Shown piece after piece: positions 1-12,200 of a stretch of DNA of 64,000 nucleotides (position 1 is the stretch's first letter; every line of letters begins with the position of its first letter). Source of the DNA: Schistocephalus solidus (Eukaryota; Platyhelminthes; Cestoda; Diphyllobothriidea; Diphyllobothriidae); assembly GCA_017591395.1 (NCBI GenBank), contig WEDG01005135.1, positions 286,708 to 350,707 of the forward strand, given 5' to 3'. The notes beneath the pieces were generated by a model. It was not told where the DNA came from. It worked only from the letters and a program-made list of their open reading frames with translations, and did not search any database. The translations under genes were made by a program, and so were the position numbers.

Positions 1-2628
1 TACTATGACCGCATGTCCTGGGCACTTCTCGTCAGCTCGTTAACACCTAGGGGGTAACCAGTGAGGCATAACTGACAATTGTCAACTTGTTACTATATTT
101 GGTGGCTAAAATTTTCGGAGGTTTTGTAGGCAACATTTTTAAGGCCCAGTACGCCTCGGGTTTTTTCAAAGTCTGCTTAAGGTCACGAGCCCTAGTTAAC
201 CATACTGAAGGCTCTGTATAAGTACACTGAGGCTCCTCGTGTCCATGTGGCCCATTTACGTCGATACTCCTCCTAGACGAACACGAACAAGCCCCTTAAG
301 TTTTTATTTCTTTTTTTACATATCCAATTAGATGCTAGCTTGTCCTACTTTGTGCTTGGAAGTACATCGCTTGAAAAAAAGCAGTCTGAGGAGTATTCAT
401 CATCGCGATAAAAACGTTATTGACTCAGCTGACTTTAGACACCCTGTCCTTATAGAATTAATCCGCCGTAGTTCCCGCGTTTGGTCACTTGCCGTAAATG
501 CCTGCGGTTGCGGGTAGGCATTCTATTGGCTTTCGTGGATTAAAAAACACCATCCTTTGAATCCTCTGCTGGGTGACCACTATACAAAACCCACTGACTG
601 CACAGCAATTTCCAGACTTGAAACATGCTCTTAGCTTCTAGAATTACGAAGCAGCTATTCTATTAAGGCAGTTTCAAGACCCGTACGCGTCACTACTTGT
701 CCCATCCCTCCAGCACCTATCAAGATGGCATTTTTTATATTTTGCGATCGATACTTCTAACAACTTTAACTCGGGAAGCAAAAGTACATTTAGTATGCTA
801 TCGTAATCTGACTGGGTTTCATATTCGTCAAAAAGGTTGGTCTGCCCCAAGTGAAGGATATGGCCTCTAAGGTCACACTCCAACAAGTTTGAAATATAAC
901 TACCTTCCCGCCTGGAATCCGTACCTACATGGGCACTACTCCCTTTCCTTAGGTGTATGTCTGCATTTGGTTGTCGACCTCGAAGGACTACTTTCAACTG
1001 TACGTTCATTATGTGCATAGTCTTAGACTACAATTCTTCAGTCTACGTAATGTGACTATCTACTTGGAGATGACACCGTGGAAAGTATGCTCGCCTTGCC
1101 TATTTGCATGGCAACAGCGTACCTCGTAATTTCGTGGAGAAAATAAGCTGGAGTATCGTAAAAGCATGACATTACTGAGGTTTGGTTCTGCTGTCGTCGT
1201 TTTCGCAGACCTTGCGGGCTGCATACAATGACCTTGGAGTGGTTTTGTCGGGTTGTTGAGTCCACGGTGGGCAGTGTGGATCTTGGTGCAATTACATTGA
1301 CCTACTTGAAAGCAAAGTCCCGTTATTTCACGCTTACCGACCCAGAAGTTTTAACTTGTCCATTGTCGATATCCCCTATTTAAACTTAGCCAAACTATGT
1401 CCCCATTGACAGTTGCGGTAGGTAGCTCGTAGGGTATGCATCTGCTTTTCTTCTGCCATTTCCCATACGTACGGAAAGACTTTCACAGTCTCCCTCGTCT
1501 CCTTCTATGACCGAATTTCTGTTAGCCCACCCTGTGAGTCCTTTTAGGCGACTTTTAGAAGTTTTTTTCTTGAATTTGTTCCCTGAATTGTACTTCAACG
1601 TTTATCGAGCTAATGCCGAGAGTGAGAACCAGTTCATAGCCCCCCTATGCGCATGCAATCTCGAAACAGTCTCTACCAACCGACCTTCTCTCCCCCCCTC
1701 CGCCAAATGGCACCATCGAACCTCTGAAAAGTGGTCAAAACTGGTAACTGACCTTCCACCTGGGTTTAGCTCATATTAGCAGACTCTTATTGGTGTTTTT
1801 AAGGTTTTTTGACCACACGGTGTCGTACTGCATGCATTAAATGAAAATCTGGAGGCACCAGTTTTCATGTTCAGAGGTATCTCAACTGATGGTTTTTGTG
1901 GCAAAACTGGGAGTATAAGTGTTCATGCAGAGTCAGTGGCTCAAAAAGCAACTGTTGTGAGAGTGCTCTGTGAAATTATTCGTTCTGTTTTGACGGATCT
2001 GTGAACTGCTTCAATTTCAGCCTTTCCATCACCAGAGGCAGATAAGAGTAACTTGGAAATCCTGACCAGTATCTCTTCACCATCTTACTGCGGTTTTGTA
2101 ATGCAATCTTTCCATCTCAATTCATGTGTAAAAGTGTAATGATGGTCTATGGACTCCTGTCCAGGCGTTTATTATTTATCCGCCCCCTTATTCCAACAGC
2201 AGCCGTTTTAATCTACTCTGTCTTCCTTACTTCCAATACCCAGATAGGATGATCAAGTGCATCATTCACCCGCTTATTCGCCGTCAACATTGACGACAAT
2301 CAGGGGTATTCGCTGTGTACAAAAACTTTTCGCCTGGCATTTTCATGCTGCGACAGGCGGTGATCAGTGGCAAAGGAAGAGGCAGTGTTTTCAAGAATTT
2401 GTCTCGAACCCTTTGGTAGAGAATTGTCTACTGTGGTCACTTGCGAGTTTTTGTAGAGCGTGTGAATATCCTGTGATTTTGCCGCTTCCGGTTGCAAACC
2501 TCTTTCTCCCGCTGAGCTTTTGTACCTTTTTTCATATACCCAGCTTGATAAATTTTCCCCTGTTTACACTGTTTTTAACGCTCCTCCTCTTAAACAGTTT
2601 TCTCCTTCTGTTACGCATCTATATACAG
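1..2628. other. No recognisable gene; upstream flank or intron of the SH2B-like gene
   Basis: I find no exon here that joins to the SH2B-like gene. In particular, nothing resembles the N-terminal dimerisation (phenylalanine-zipper) domain expected in this family. The first supported exon starts at 2629 behind a pyrimidine-containing stretch ending in ATACAG and would need one base from an upstream exon, so this stretch is probably an intron. Open frames here are short and show no familiar motif. Confidence 0.5.
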
Positions 2629-3235
2629 AATCTGACAATCGACAACGCTCGACAGAAGATGCTGACGAGGGCACGGAGAAGGAGTCGCTGGCCTCCTCCC
2701 TTTCCCTCGTTGACAACGAGGAGGACGATGACGAAGAGGATGAGGAGGATGGAGAAGACGACGATGAGGACCGTCAACCTGCTCTGCCGGCCTATGCAAA
2801 CGCCAGCGCTGTGGTGGCCGCAGCGCGCGCTGCAGCAGTGGTGGCCGCGGTGGCTTCTCAACGCAGCGGTGCTGCTCCGCCGGCATCCTCAGCCACTTCG
2901 GAGTCGAGTACGTGGGCGCACAGTAGCTGTGGTCTCAAGCCCCGCCAAAACCAACACCACCACCGACGGCGACGTACTCCCTCGAAGCACGCTCTCTCCG
3001 CCAGCGCTACAGCGCCTGCGGAAACCCTCGTATCTACAGAGAAGCGCAAACAGTCCGCCGCTGCTGGCGGTGGCAGCGGCTCTTGGCGACTTGGTTCCGC
3101 CTCTTGGTTGCGTCGCAGTTTTGTCCTGCTCTGGCGGCGTCGCTCGCCAACACCCATCGCCAGTGCCAGCTCTCTTTGTCGGGCCGGTAATGGCGGCGAA
3201 TCCTTCCTCAAACGCGTTCCTGACGACTTTATCAG
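2629..3235 (+). CDS. SH2B: SH2B-like exon: acidic, Ala-rich and Arg-rich N-terminal region
   Basis: The frame used starts its first full codon at 2631 and runs open to a GTACAC donor at 3236. It ends after two codon bases, which fits the phase of the next exon. It encodes a Glu/Asp run (around 2720-2770), an Ala/Val-rich stretch (2805-2865), a His/Arg patch (2955-2970), a Gly/Ser tract (3060-3085) and a Trp/Arg-rich segment. No folded domain is recognised. Two other frames are also long and open because the sequence is GC-rich and repetitive; this one is chosen on splice phase. The 5' border (acceptor ATACAG at 2623-2628) is the weakest point. Confidence 0.6.
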
Positions 3236-6200
3236 GTACACCGTGTCGTCCAGGCCTTTTTGAAATTTAACCTGTTCTCAGTTAATCAGTGGAGCCGTCA
3301 AGGAAAATAAACAGACCGTTTAAAGCTGCTGATGCCGTCTGCACATGTTTCCCTCGGCAGTCAAATTGGTGGGGTAGACATTTAACTCTGACGTCACCTG
3401 CTACGCCACTCATTATCCGACGTGACCCCTTCGCCCGAAGACTTTAGTAGGAAAGTCTGCCGGTCACGGGCGACGACAGGCAGCCGATCAATCGATTTTC
3501 CATCGCTGACGGCGCACGCTATTCGGCCCCGTCCGGCTGTATGGTGCATGCTGTTACCTTGCTGCCAACATACACACTACTCGTAGCGGCTACGCTCCAG
3601 TTGCCCCGCTTTTCCACGCAAATACGTTTATGTCCTGACATTGTGGTGTTTAGGCTGCGGCTACCGCGATAAGCCTGTCTACGCGCAACTATGATGCCGC
3701 AGACTTACATTCATCGAAAGGCTTAAGTATAAGCGTCTCAATGTTCGCAAGCCTCTGTCCGTTTCTCGTCGATCTCGTGTCTGCTAACGTGCGTAGCAAA
3801 TGACTTGTAGCCCTGTCTGTCTCAGTTGTGCGTAATTTGATCTGCCTAACAGTCATCAGTGAAGGGGCCAGCTTTCTTGTTTCTTTGGCACTATCCTCGT
3901 TTTCTGTCTTATTTAATTATGTGTATTTGTGCGTGTGTGTATGTGTGTGCTCTCTTGCGTTCAACAGCCTCATTGCCTACCAGCACACTCGGGCGTGCAA
4001 GCAGGCGCGTCCTCCGGGCACCAACATCCTCCTGTTGGGTGAGTGCGTCCTCGAAGGCATCCTCACGGAGTGGCTGGGCCCCGGGGCCATTGGTAGCCCC
4101 TCGGCCGCGGTGGCAACATCGGCCTTTAACAACACCCTCACGCCAACTGAGAACAATCTCACTGCCAGTCCCGGTGGTTCCGTGATCTCCAAGGCTGTCA
4201 GCTCCCCTATCTCCTCAGTTGCCGTCATGGACAATCCACAGTGGGCTCGCTCGCGTCTGCTGCTCATGCGGACTAGCGTGGGCTACGTCCTTGAGGTTTT
4301 CACGCCGCCTGAGGTACGTCAGTCTCCATCTATTCCTCCGTATGGAGGGGAGTGTAACACAAGCATGCTGTCCTGGTGGGAGCGGCTCCGAATGAGTCTG
4401 GAAATCTTTCCCCCGCCCACCCATTTGGGCCCGGCGGGAGAGGGCGCAGGTCACTGGCGCTGTGGAAACCCGCACCTGGGCGTGTCACTCCCTCCCCATG
4501 TGCGTAATTTTTTTTTTTATGGATGCGCGTCCCCAATAACGTCTGCTGTACGCTGATATGACCCCCGTGTTTGTCCAGCGCATTCACCGCGTGGCCCGTT
4601 GTTGGAGGTGCCCACCACTCAAACACGTCCTATAGTGCGTTTCAGGCCACTGTGTCTCGCAGTTTACGGGCCGTGGAGCTCAAAGTCATTACGATGTGTC
4701 TGATTGACCGAGGCAGCCGAGTTTTTCACAAGTGGGTCAAAGGAATTACTCAAATCTGCCAAAATCCTCTACTTATTAACTAAAATGCATTGATACTGGC
4801 CTACGGCCATTCAAGTGTTCAATTCTGGTGTGCCATGGAAAGTTGTGGTGGACCAGTAATTCCATTTTCCGCTGAGATGTTCAGCTGTGCGCAGTCCAAG
4901 ACCACCTCCCCCACAGAATGCTGTGATCGGAGGGGGGAGGGGCGATCGACGTTGATGCTCACGTTCTCTGACTCCGCTAAGGGCCTCCGTCTGTGTTCTG
5001 ACACTGCCTTCCCGACTTACCTTTAGACGCGCCGTGGGGCGAAGCGCTGTCTGTCCAATTCTGATTGTGTTTTCTGACACAAGCTCTTCCTTACCGAAAA
5101 ACGGGCGTCTGTTCCCCTTATCCTACCCTTCAAATAGCTCTTCTGATAAGCAGTTTGCGTTTTCGGAGGCCCTGGCTTATCACCAAAGCACAGTTCCGAT
5201 TGACGCAGCCTATCCTGCACTGGCGTTGGGGTTCCGTCCGTCCTTTATCACGTCAGTGTCGGCTTTGCAAGAAACATACGCAGTCAAGACCCCCGCTGGA
5301 GCTTTAATCTTGTCTTGCTGTTGCGTCCTTGCGTGTTTTTGTTTGCCGTGGCGATAGCACAACCCTCTGCAAACCCCTAGCAGAGATTTTACATTATTCA
5401 TCCCTTTTTTGTTTAGTTGTTTTTTATCTGCTCAGCATTACATTTTCCCTCCCGTACCTTGTCGATGCTCCCGCTCGGCGAGGGAGTGTCTTGGCATTCC
5501 ATTTTGGGACACTGTGGTATCGCATTCAAAAACGGAACACGAGACAAATTAGGTACTCGAGTTTACGCACGTAGCTGGCCCGATCTCCTAATTTCTGGAC
5601 ACTAAGGCTTCTCCTAACACCTTTCAAATATGCTCAGATGGAAACAGTTGAGAGATGTGAGCTGATAATTTGAGAATTTAAGAAGGGCTCATCGGAAGAG
5701 GTTTATGGTAATGCTGACGTTTCGGTGAGCTTACTCGGCTCAAATTGTAAAATGCACGAAATCGAATAGACACGGAAGTAACGTGCCGTGACTGGATTGT
5801 TAGGCTCATGCTGATCGACTTTTTCCTTCTATCGTTGCCACTGCCTTTTGGGAAATGTTTTAGGGCGTGTTTTTCAGCTGCGTGCTTTATGAGTCACCAT
5901 TTTGATGGGGTGGGGGGTGACCCTCTGCAAGAATGTTCGATCTTGGGGCTCCTTTTACGCCCCGTCGCGTGATTTCATCGTCGGGCCGCGTTTTGTGCGA
6001 CTTTCCGCAGTTCTGTCCGGCTTTGTATACGTAATGACGCAGAACTTTTTGAGGTACAGGGAGGTCAAATGTCTGTTACTGAAGGTGGTATCGGAATACC
6101 GACGCCTCAGATGTTAGTCGTATTATGCTTGATTTGTCCCAGCCGAAGGCCGCTAGCTTAAGGTCAAAAATGGCCAGGTTCTCCTATGTGTGTTGCAAAT

Positions 6201-9200
6201 TGACCATTTTGGTCTAGCTTCAAAGTTGCCATTTAATGCTCCTTTAGACGGGCCTATTGTTTTCGTCTGGTTTTCCCGACTTTCTTACAGCCCCTATAAT
6301 TTCATCTCACTGTGTACGTGCCTGCAGGTTCGCATCATCAACAGCGCTGAGAATGCTATTGAGCTGTTTTATACCGTCCGCAGGCAGAGTGCTCTTTTCA
6401 GACTTTCCGTTTATTGTTTGCGCCCTTATTCATTACTTCGCATGTCAACCTTTGGGGCCTGTAGTCTTTAAAGGATGTCCGTCGGCCGATTTTGTGAATG
6501 CATCCACTATGCCCTAATTTTTAATTGGAGGAGAGTATTTGAACTGCAAATTGACTTTGAAATAGAATGTGCCCTACGTGCGCATGTTTATCAAAAAGGA
6601 TATCCTCATTATGCGTATAAATAGCCGCTTTGTCCTTGAGTTGCCCCGACCTAAACTGGCCGCATTCTGAGGATATTAGGCCGAGGCAACTCCAAGCCCG
6701 AACGGTTAACTGTTAAAGCGTCGTATTCAGCCGCGATATCAATGCACAGGCCTCTTGACTTTCCTGCACCTTATAAAGTCCTGCATCAGTTCGTACACAA
6801 AGCCCAGGAGAAGACGGCCGCATAGCACTTAGGAAAGCCGTACAGGCACAGTCTGGTGATGAACTTACGCGGACGGAGGGTACAGAGAGCCGCAAGGCCG
6901 CACATTCCCGCAGAGGTTCAATCACCCGCCATCGAGGTGGTAACTCACAACGCACGCAGCTGATGCTCCTGCCAAACATTCTCCAAAAGTCCGAGGCATT
7001 GAAGGAGGAAAAAATCGATCAGCACGAGGCCGACTAGCACGTCTAGCCGCTTTTATTTCTGTTCGATTTTGTGTTTTTGACAATCGTGAGCCGACAAAGC
7101 TCACCGAAACGTCAGCATTTCGATAAACCTCCTGTGCCGATGAGCCCTTCTTCTTTCTCCAAAATGGCAAAATCGGCTCTCAGTTTTCGGCAGTAGCTCG
7201 ATCGTAGGTCCGATCTTCCGTAAAGTAGCCGACAAGGATATCTTTCATGCAGGGGAATGCGTGAGACGTAGACAAAGATACAGTGTGTGCGTGTGTGTGA
7301 CCCAACAGATGCAAAATGCCGAAATTTACGAAAGATTGATACTCACTAGCAAAAATTTTGTAATATTGATGAACAACCTTACACGAATTTAAAACGTCAA
7401 GTAAATGTGATGAGCAATATTATTTTGTTGAGAAATACTAACTTTTTTAAAAAAGCGATAAATTCTGAAAACATGAAAAATCGCTGTAAATGCGACAAAT
7501 AAATTTAAATAGAATTGTCAGATGATAGCGTAAGCATACAATTCTCTGGATATTAAGATAACTATTCTTTCGTTAAATTTATTATTTGATTTTTCTGGTA
7601 TTGACTTGCAATTAGTTTGAGATTATCCTTGCAATACCGGTGAATCTTTCACGATTTTCACTGTTTTCAGTCGATTGACAATACATTTAGATCCTGTTCG
7701 ATGTGTTTATCAAAACCTTCAAAATAAGATAGTTCTTAAAGGCATTTACCGAACTAGTGAGTTTTTTAATATTTCGTCTAATGGAGACGACCGTTTGCGT
7801 CATATTTCTAGATTCACACTAACATGAAAACTCGTTGCCCAAAATCAGTTGCATCTGTTTTCTAATGATTTGCCCATTTAAAAAGAGCATTACTTAGTAA
7901 GTTCGCTGACGAATATATGCGTTCTTTCTTTTTCCAAGGTGAAGTAAACGTTTAAATGTGGAAGTTTTATGGGTATTGTGACTTCTCTGAAAATAATTGA
8001 TACATTTTCTGCTGAAAACGAATAAACCCGCATTCCCCTTTTGCGAGACTGTTTTTGCTACATTTGTATTTTTTAATGCCCCGTTGTAAGCATCCAAATA
8101 TATGCTAAGCTTTTGCAAAAAGTGCTTTTATTCCGTTCATTGCGTTTCAAAATTCCGGATTGGTGGAAACTATATTATAAAAAGTATCTTATTGCATACT
8201 TCCAATTTAATATCGATTATTCTTTAGCTCATCTCCACAATATATTGTACGTATTTTGTTAATGGTCGTCATTTTCACCTTAGTGAAACAAACATGCTGG
8301 TAAACAAGTTTATTTCTGCGTTTAATGGCAAAAAATGTTAGCAATTTTCACAAAATAATTTTTTAAGGTTGAATTCATTTCTTGTTTCTGGACTTCAGTG
8401 GGATTCCTTGCACTGGCTTGTATCTGATTTTCATTGACCAGTTCCAGAGAGGATTTATTTAACACCTTTTTTATTTATATTAATGTTATTTTATAGCCTA
8501 ATAGACACAAACGATGGACTTTGCTCTGTGCTATTAAATAGCATAGGAAATTTCTTGAATGTCCGGCAACCTCCGGTTTCGCTCGAATCCTGCCTGTTTT
8601 CTTTCAATACATCAGATTAAACATGTAGGGTTCCTTAGTAAAAGGCTTTCCAAGACTCAGATCCACGCAACGTACTAAAGTAGCGAGACCGAATTTCCGT
8701 TAAACTACTCACTCGAATTTCGATCACACATTGCATGAGTTGGGTCACCTACCAATACTAGTCAGGCAGTAATTTGTTCTTTCATGCTAACTACGTGGTC
8801 TTCTTAGCCTCCGGTCAAGTGTCTATTTAGCAGGCTTTTCAACCTCCTGGACGATTTTTCTAACAACAGAAACCTCGTGGGTCTCAATCCTGTGCATCCA
8901 ACATTTCTTCCTGCCTGTTGCCACAGGAGATTTTAAAAATAAACAAAGACGTTGAATGCCGAAAACGGGAAAATTTATGTCTAACGTGTAAAATCAATTT
9001 GTAGGAGTACATATTTGTCAGTTGGACCATCACGAACGACGAGGTCCACCGTGTGCGCCACCCTTCCGTGGAGCATACGGTGGAAATCATATATTGTAAC
9101 TGTCTTTCTTTATTTCCAAAAAACCTTACTTGGTGCCGTTCATCATTATCATCTATCACATCATCCCCCATTCATCCGCTCTCAGTCGGATCGCTCGCGT

Positions 9201-12200
9201 TATGGGATCTACTGCAGTCTCATCACGGACTTGCGTCGCCTGCGTCCGGCTGAGCTGACTGATGCCCGCAATCACGTCTTTCTAATAAAAGTAAGTCCTC
9301 CCGTCTCTGGCTGCATCTCCCCACCCCACCCCACCGCCACTTCATGTGTGTATTTACCTCCGGGAGGGGTATGGGAGCGTGGCAGCCCATTCACTTCTGA
9401 ACTCCGGGGTCTCCGTCCTTGGGTGTTTCATCTCCTTTCCGATGTCTGTTTTAATGCTTCAGCCCACTCTCCTCGTCCTTGGACTGTAGTTTTCCCTTGA
9501 TAACAGCGGTCGGGGGGTGAGGGAGGGAGGGAGGGTGACACGTCTCGTGGTGGACATTCATTTTTTCCCTTCATCCTAGAGTATCCAGCTGCGTACAATC
9601 CAGACCTTATGCAAAATCGCTTCAAGAGGACTGTGAAGATTGAGACAGCAACCGTTTTGGGTCTATTGAATGCCCTGGTAGGTGGCTTTCTGTTCGCCAA
9701 CTGGATCACAGGAAAGCGGAACTGTTTTAGGTAAAGATTATTTCTATGGTCTCGGTGGCAGGACATGGGAATATAACCCGCCCGTCATACAGGTGGCTTT
9801 TCGCTAGATTCCATACAAACTAAGGATGGTGTACGGTGACAGTTAACGTTAGGGTCAGTGTTATAGGTGAGCTTAGTGTTAGGGTTTGTATTAGGGTTAG
9901 GACACGGTAGCATTTTTCTTTTCGCAGTTTAGCGTAAGGTTCCCTGTATTGGAGGGGGGGGGGGGGGGGGGGGCGTTTTTTATTCCCGTCTCCTATCGGA
10001 TGGAGTCAGTTAATTTCAGTTTAGTTTATTAAGGGAAAGATAGGTGAACGCCTTTGGTTTTCCCTACCCTGGTTTGCCGTGAGAAGCCCATTACATATGT
10101 GAATACCAATGTCATGTTTTGTCCTGACTTTCAACTCCTGTAGCCGTTAACTTTTTTTAACAGTGTAGATCTACCAAGTAAGCCATATTTAAACTAGAAT
10201 GACTGGCTCACTGGGTCCGACCTGCTGACGTTGGTGTTCCAGGGGACCAACTCACAGACACGCGACATCCTCTCACCCGGAGGCAATTTAAATAATCACT
10301 TCCCCTGGGGCGACTATTGCTGCGGGCTCCGTGTGATCCACCATCAGCACTCAGCTGCTGGCTAGTTCCACTAAAACCTGAAATCGGAGTGTGCTCGTTT
10401 GGAAGACCCACCTGAGATTGTCCGGGACTGACGTTAAGCCAGCTTTTTTTATGGATGTGGGATGTAATCCGGACGCCTAGGATATGCCCACCAACTGGAA
10501 GTGTTCCATCCGTGGTGCTTAGGGTTGGTCCTCCGCATTTGTCTTCCTGGCCAGCTTTCCCTAGCGAACAGCAAGTCAGTAACGTACCTGCCTTGTTCGC
10601 GGAATCTGAATTTTTGCAGACTTTGAGGGTGAAATTATACACGAGGTCATTCCACCGGGCTTGGCGCTGGCTGGCCTGTCGAGTTCGCCGGGGCAGCCTA
10701 TTGGAGGCATGGACAGGAATTTTGAAAGCACCTTTTTGACCGTAGGTTTACTAAATCTCGCACCGAAGTTCGTTGTCGATCAACTGCAACGAGTATGGAT
10801 CCTTTGAGGGCGGTCAGTTAAATTATTTATTATGCCCCCCCGCCCCCTAAACATGCGATCAAACATTCTGTCTTCGCATATTTTCTTAGCAGTCGTTTTG
10901 TTTACCTAATCAACTAATATCCGTTATGCGTATTTTGCGTTTCGTGGATGATCACACCATGTTTATATTTGTTGGTTCTGCTCCTGAAAGAACTATACAA
11001 TAGTGTGGTGGTAGTGGTGTGGTAGTCATGTTTTTGTGTTATTTTTTTCAGGAGACTTTTTCTATGACGATCGGATATGTGGCCCAACTCATAAATTTGG
11101 AAGCACGGGTAGTAGGGGTTTTATTCGTAAACTAAGCTAAACTGGCAAAAAAGGGTATAAACGCAAGCGTGCAATTTAAATTGCTTGCAATTTTGAGCTG
11201 TAAACAGGCGAAAAAGGGAAAACTGGCGGCCTGGTTTAGAAACAGTAAATGTGCTGCCTCATAAAATCTTAACCGAAATTCTGAAATGTGTTTTCCTAAG
11301 TAAGGTTTTAATGCTAAGTATGTTGAACCAAAATGCCAAAATATTTCAGTCAAATCATAATCGCTGCTTTTTAACGATTTTCCTTCCGGCCACCTGTAAA
11401 GTTTGCACTCTGAAAAATGACTACTTAAGTAGCATGCAGTTTTCAATTGATTTTTGATGCCCTTATATATTCAACTACTTGATACTATCCTCTAACCTTA
11501 AGTCGAACGCTTACCCGAATGAGGGCGACGTGATGAGTAGTGAGCAAAAGGGAAGGGTGTTAGCTTAAGCCTACCCAAATGACTTAAATAGTTATATTTT
11601 AGAAGTAAAGGCCAAGTGGGACCACATAGCCGGTCTTTACCGTGTTTTCCCCCTTAAACAAGCTCAAATTATTTGACTTTTTCTGGCCTGTACTCGTTAC
11701 GTCCTTAAGGGCTGTGAGATTAGGTATTACTCGGCTTTCGCCGGAACCGCTACGGTGCCAGACAGCACGGAGTCTATTTGTCTTTTGAACTTGGGCCGCC
11801 ATATTTTCTGCTCTCCATTCGCATGTGAATCCATCTCGGTTGGCCTATTTCACCCATTATATACCGAATTTAAACCCTATTTATTTATTCGAACAACAAA
11901 AATGAGGTCATCAACGTACGATGCTGGCAACGTTTTGAAAGAAGTTCAATTTGGTCGATATTTTGAGACGCATTCAAAGACGCTTCTTCATGATTTCAAT
12001 GTATGCATTCTTCGGCTATTCGTTTGTGATCTTCCGGTATTGTGTGGTTTGTGTGTCCTACCTTATTCACAGTGAAAGGAGGACATTTTCTGCTGAAAGT
12101 TTTGGAATTTTACTTTCAACATAAAGCGTAGCTCACTCTCTCTCTCTCTCCTCTTACCTACCATTTCGTCCTCCTTCTCCTGCTGCAGACCGATTCGGGT

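Larger units (their letters stand above)
4314..9185 (+). other. Intron of SH2B-like gene with repeats and an AT-rich block
   Basis: Intron of 4872 bases inside the PH domain. It holds a SINE tail fragment (about 4700-4785), an inverted repeat (5683-5840 and 7005-7162) and a strikingly AT-rich stretch from about 7300 to 8640. No gene was recognised in it. Confidence 0.8.

Noticed and set aside
220..297. Frame giving YKYTEAPRVHVAHLRRYSS, like the end of a Ty3/gypsy integrase
   Set aside because: Only about 20 residues, with no integrase, RT or LTR nearby; too little to call.
6190..6471. Possible PH exon starting after CCTGCAG at 6329
   Set aside because: The exon at 9186-9290 supplies the PH strands with correct phase; this frame matches no PH strand.
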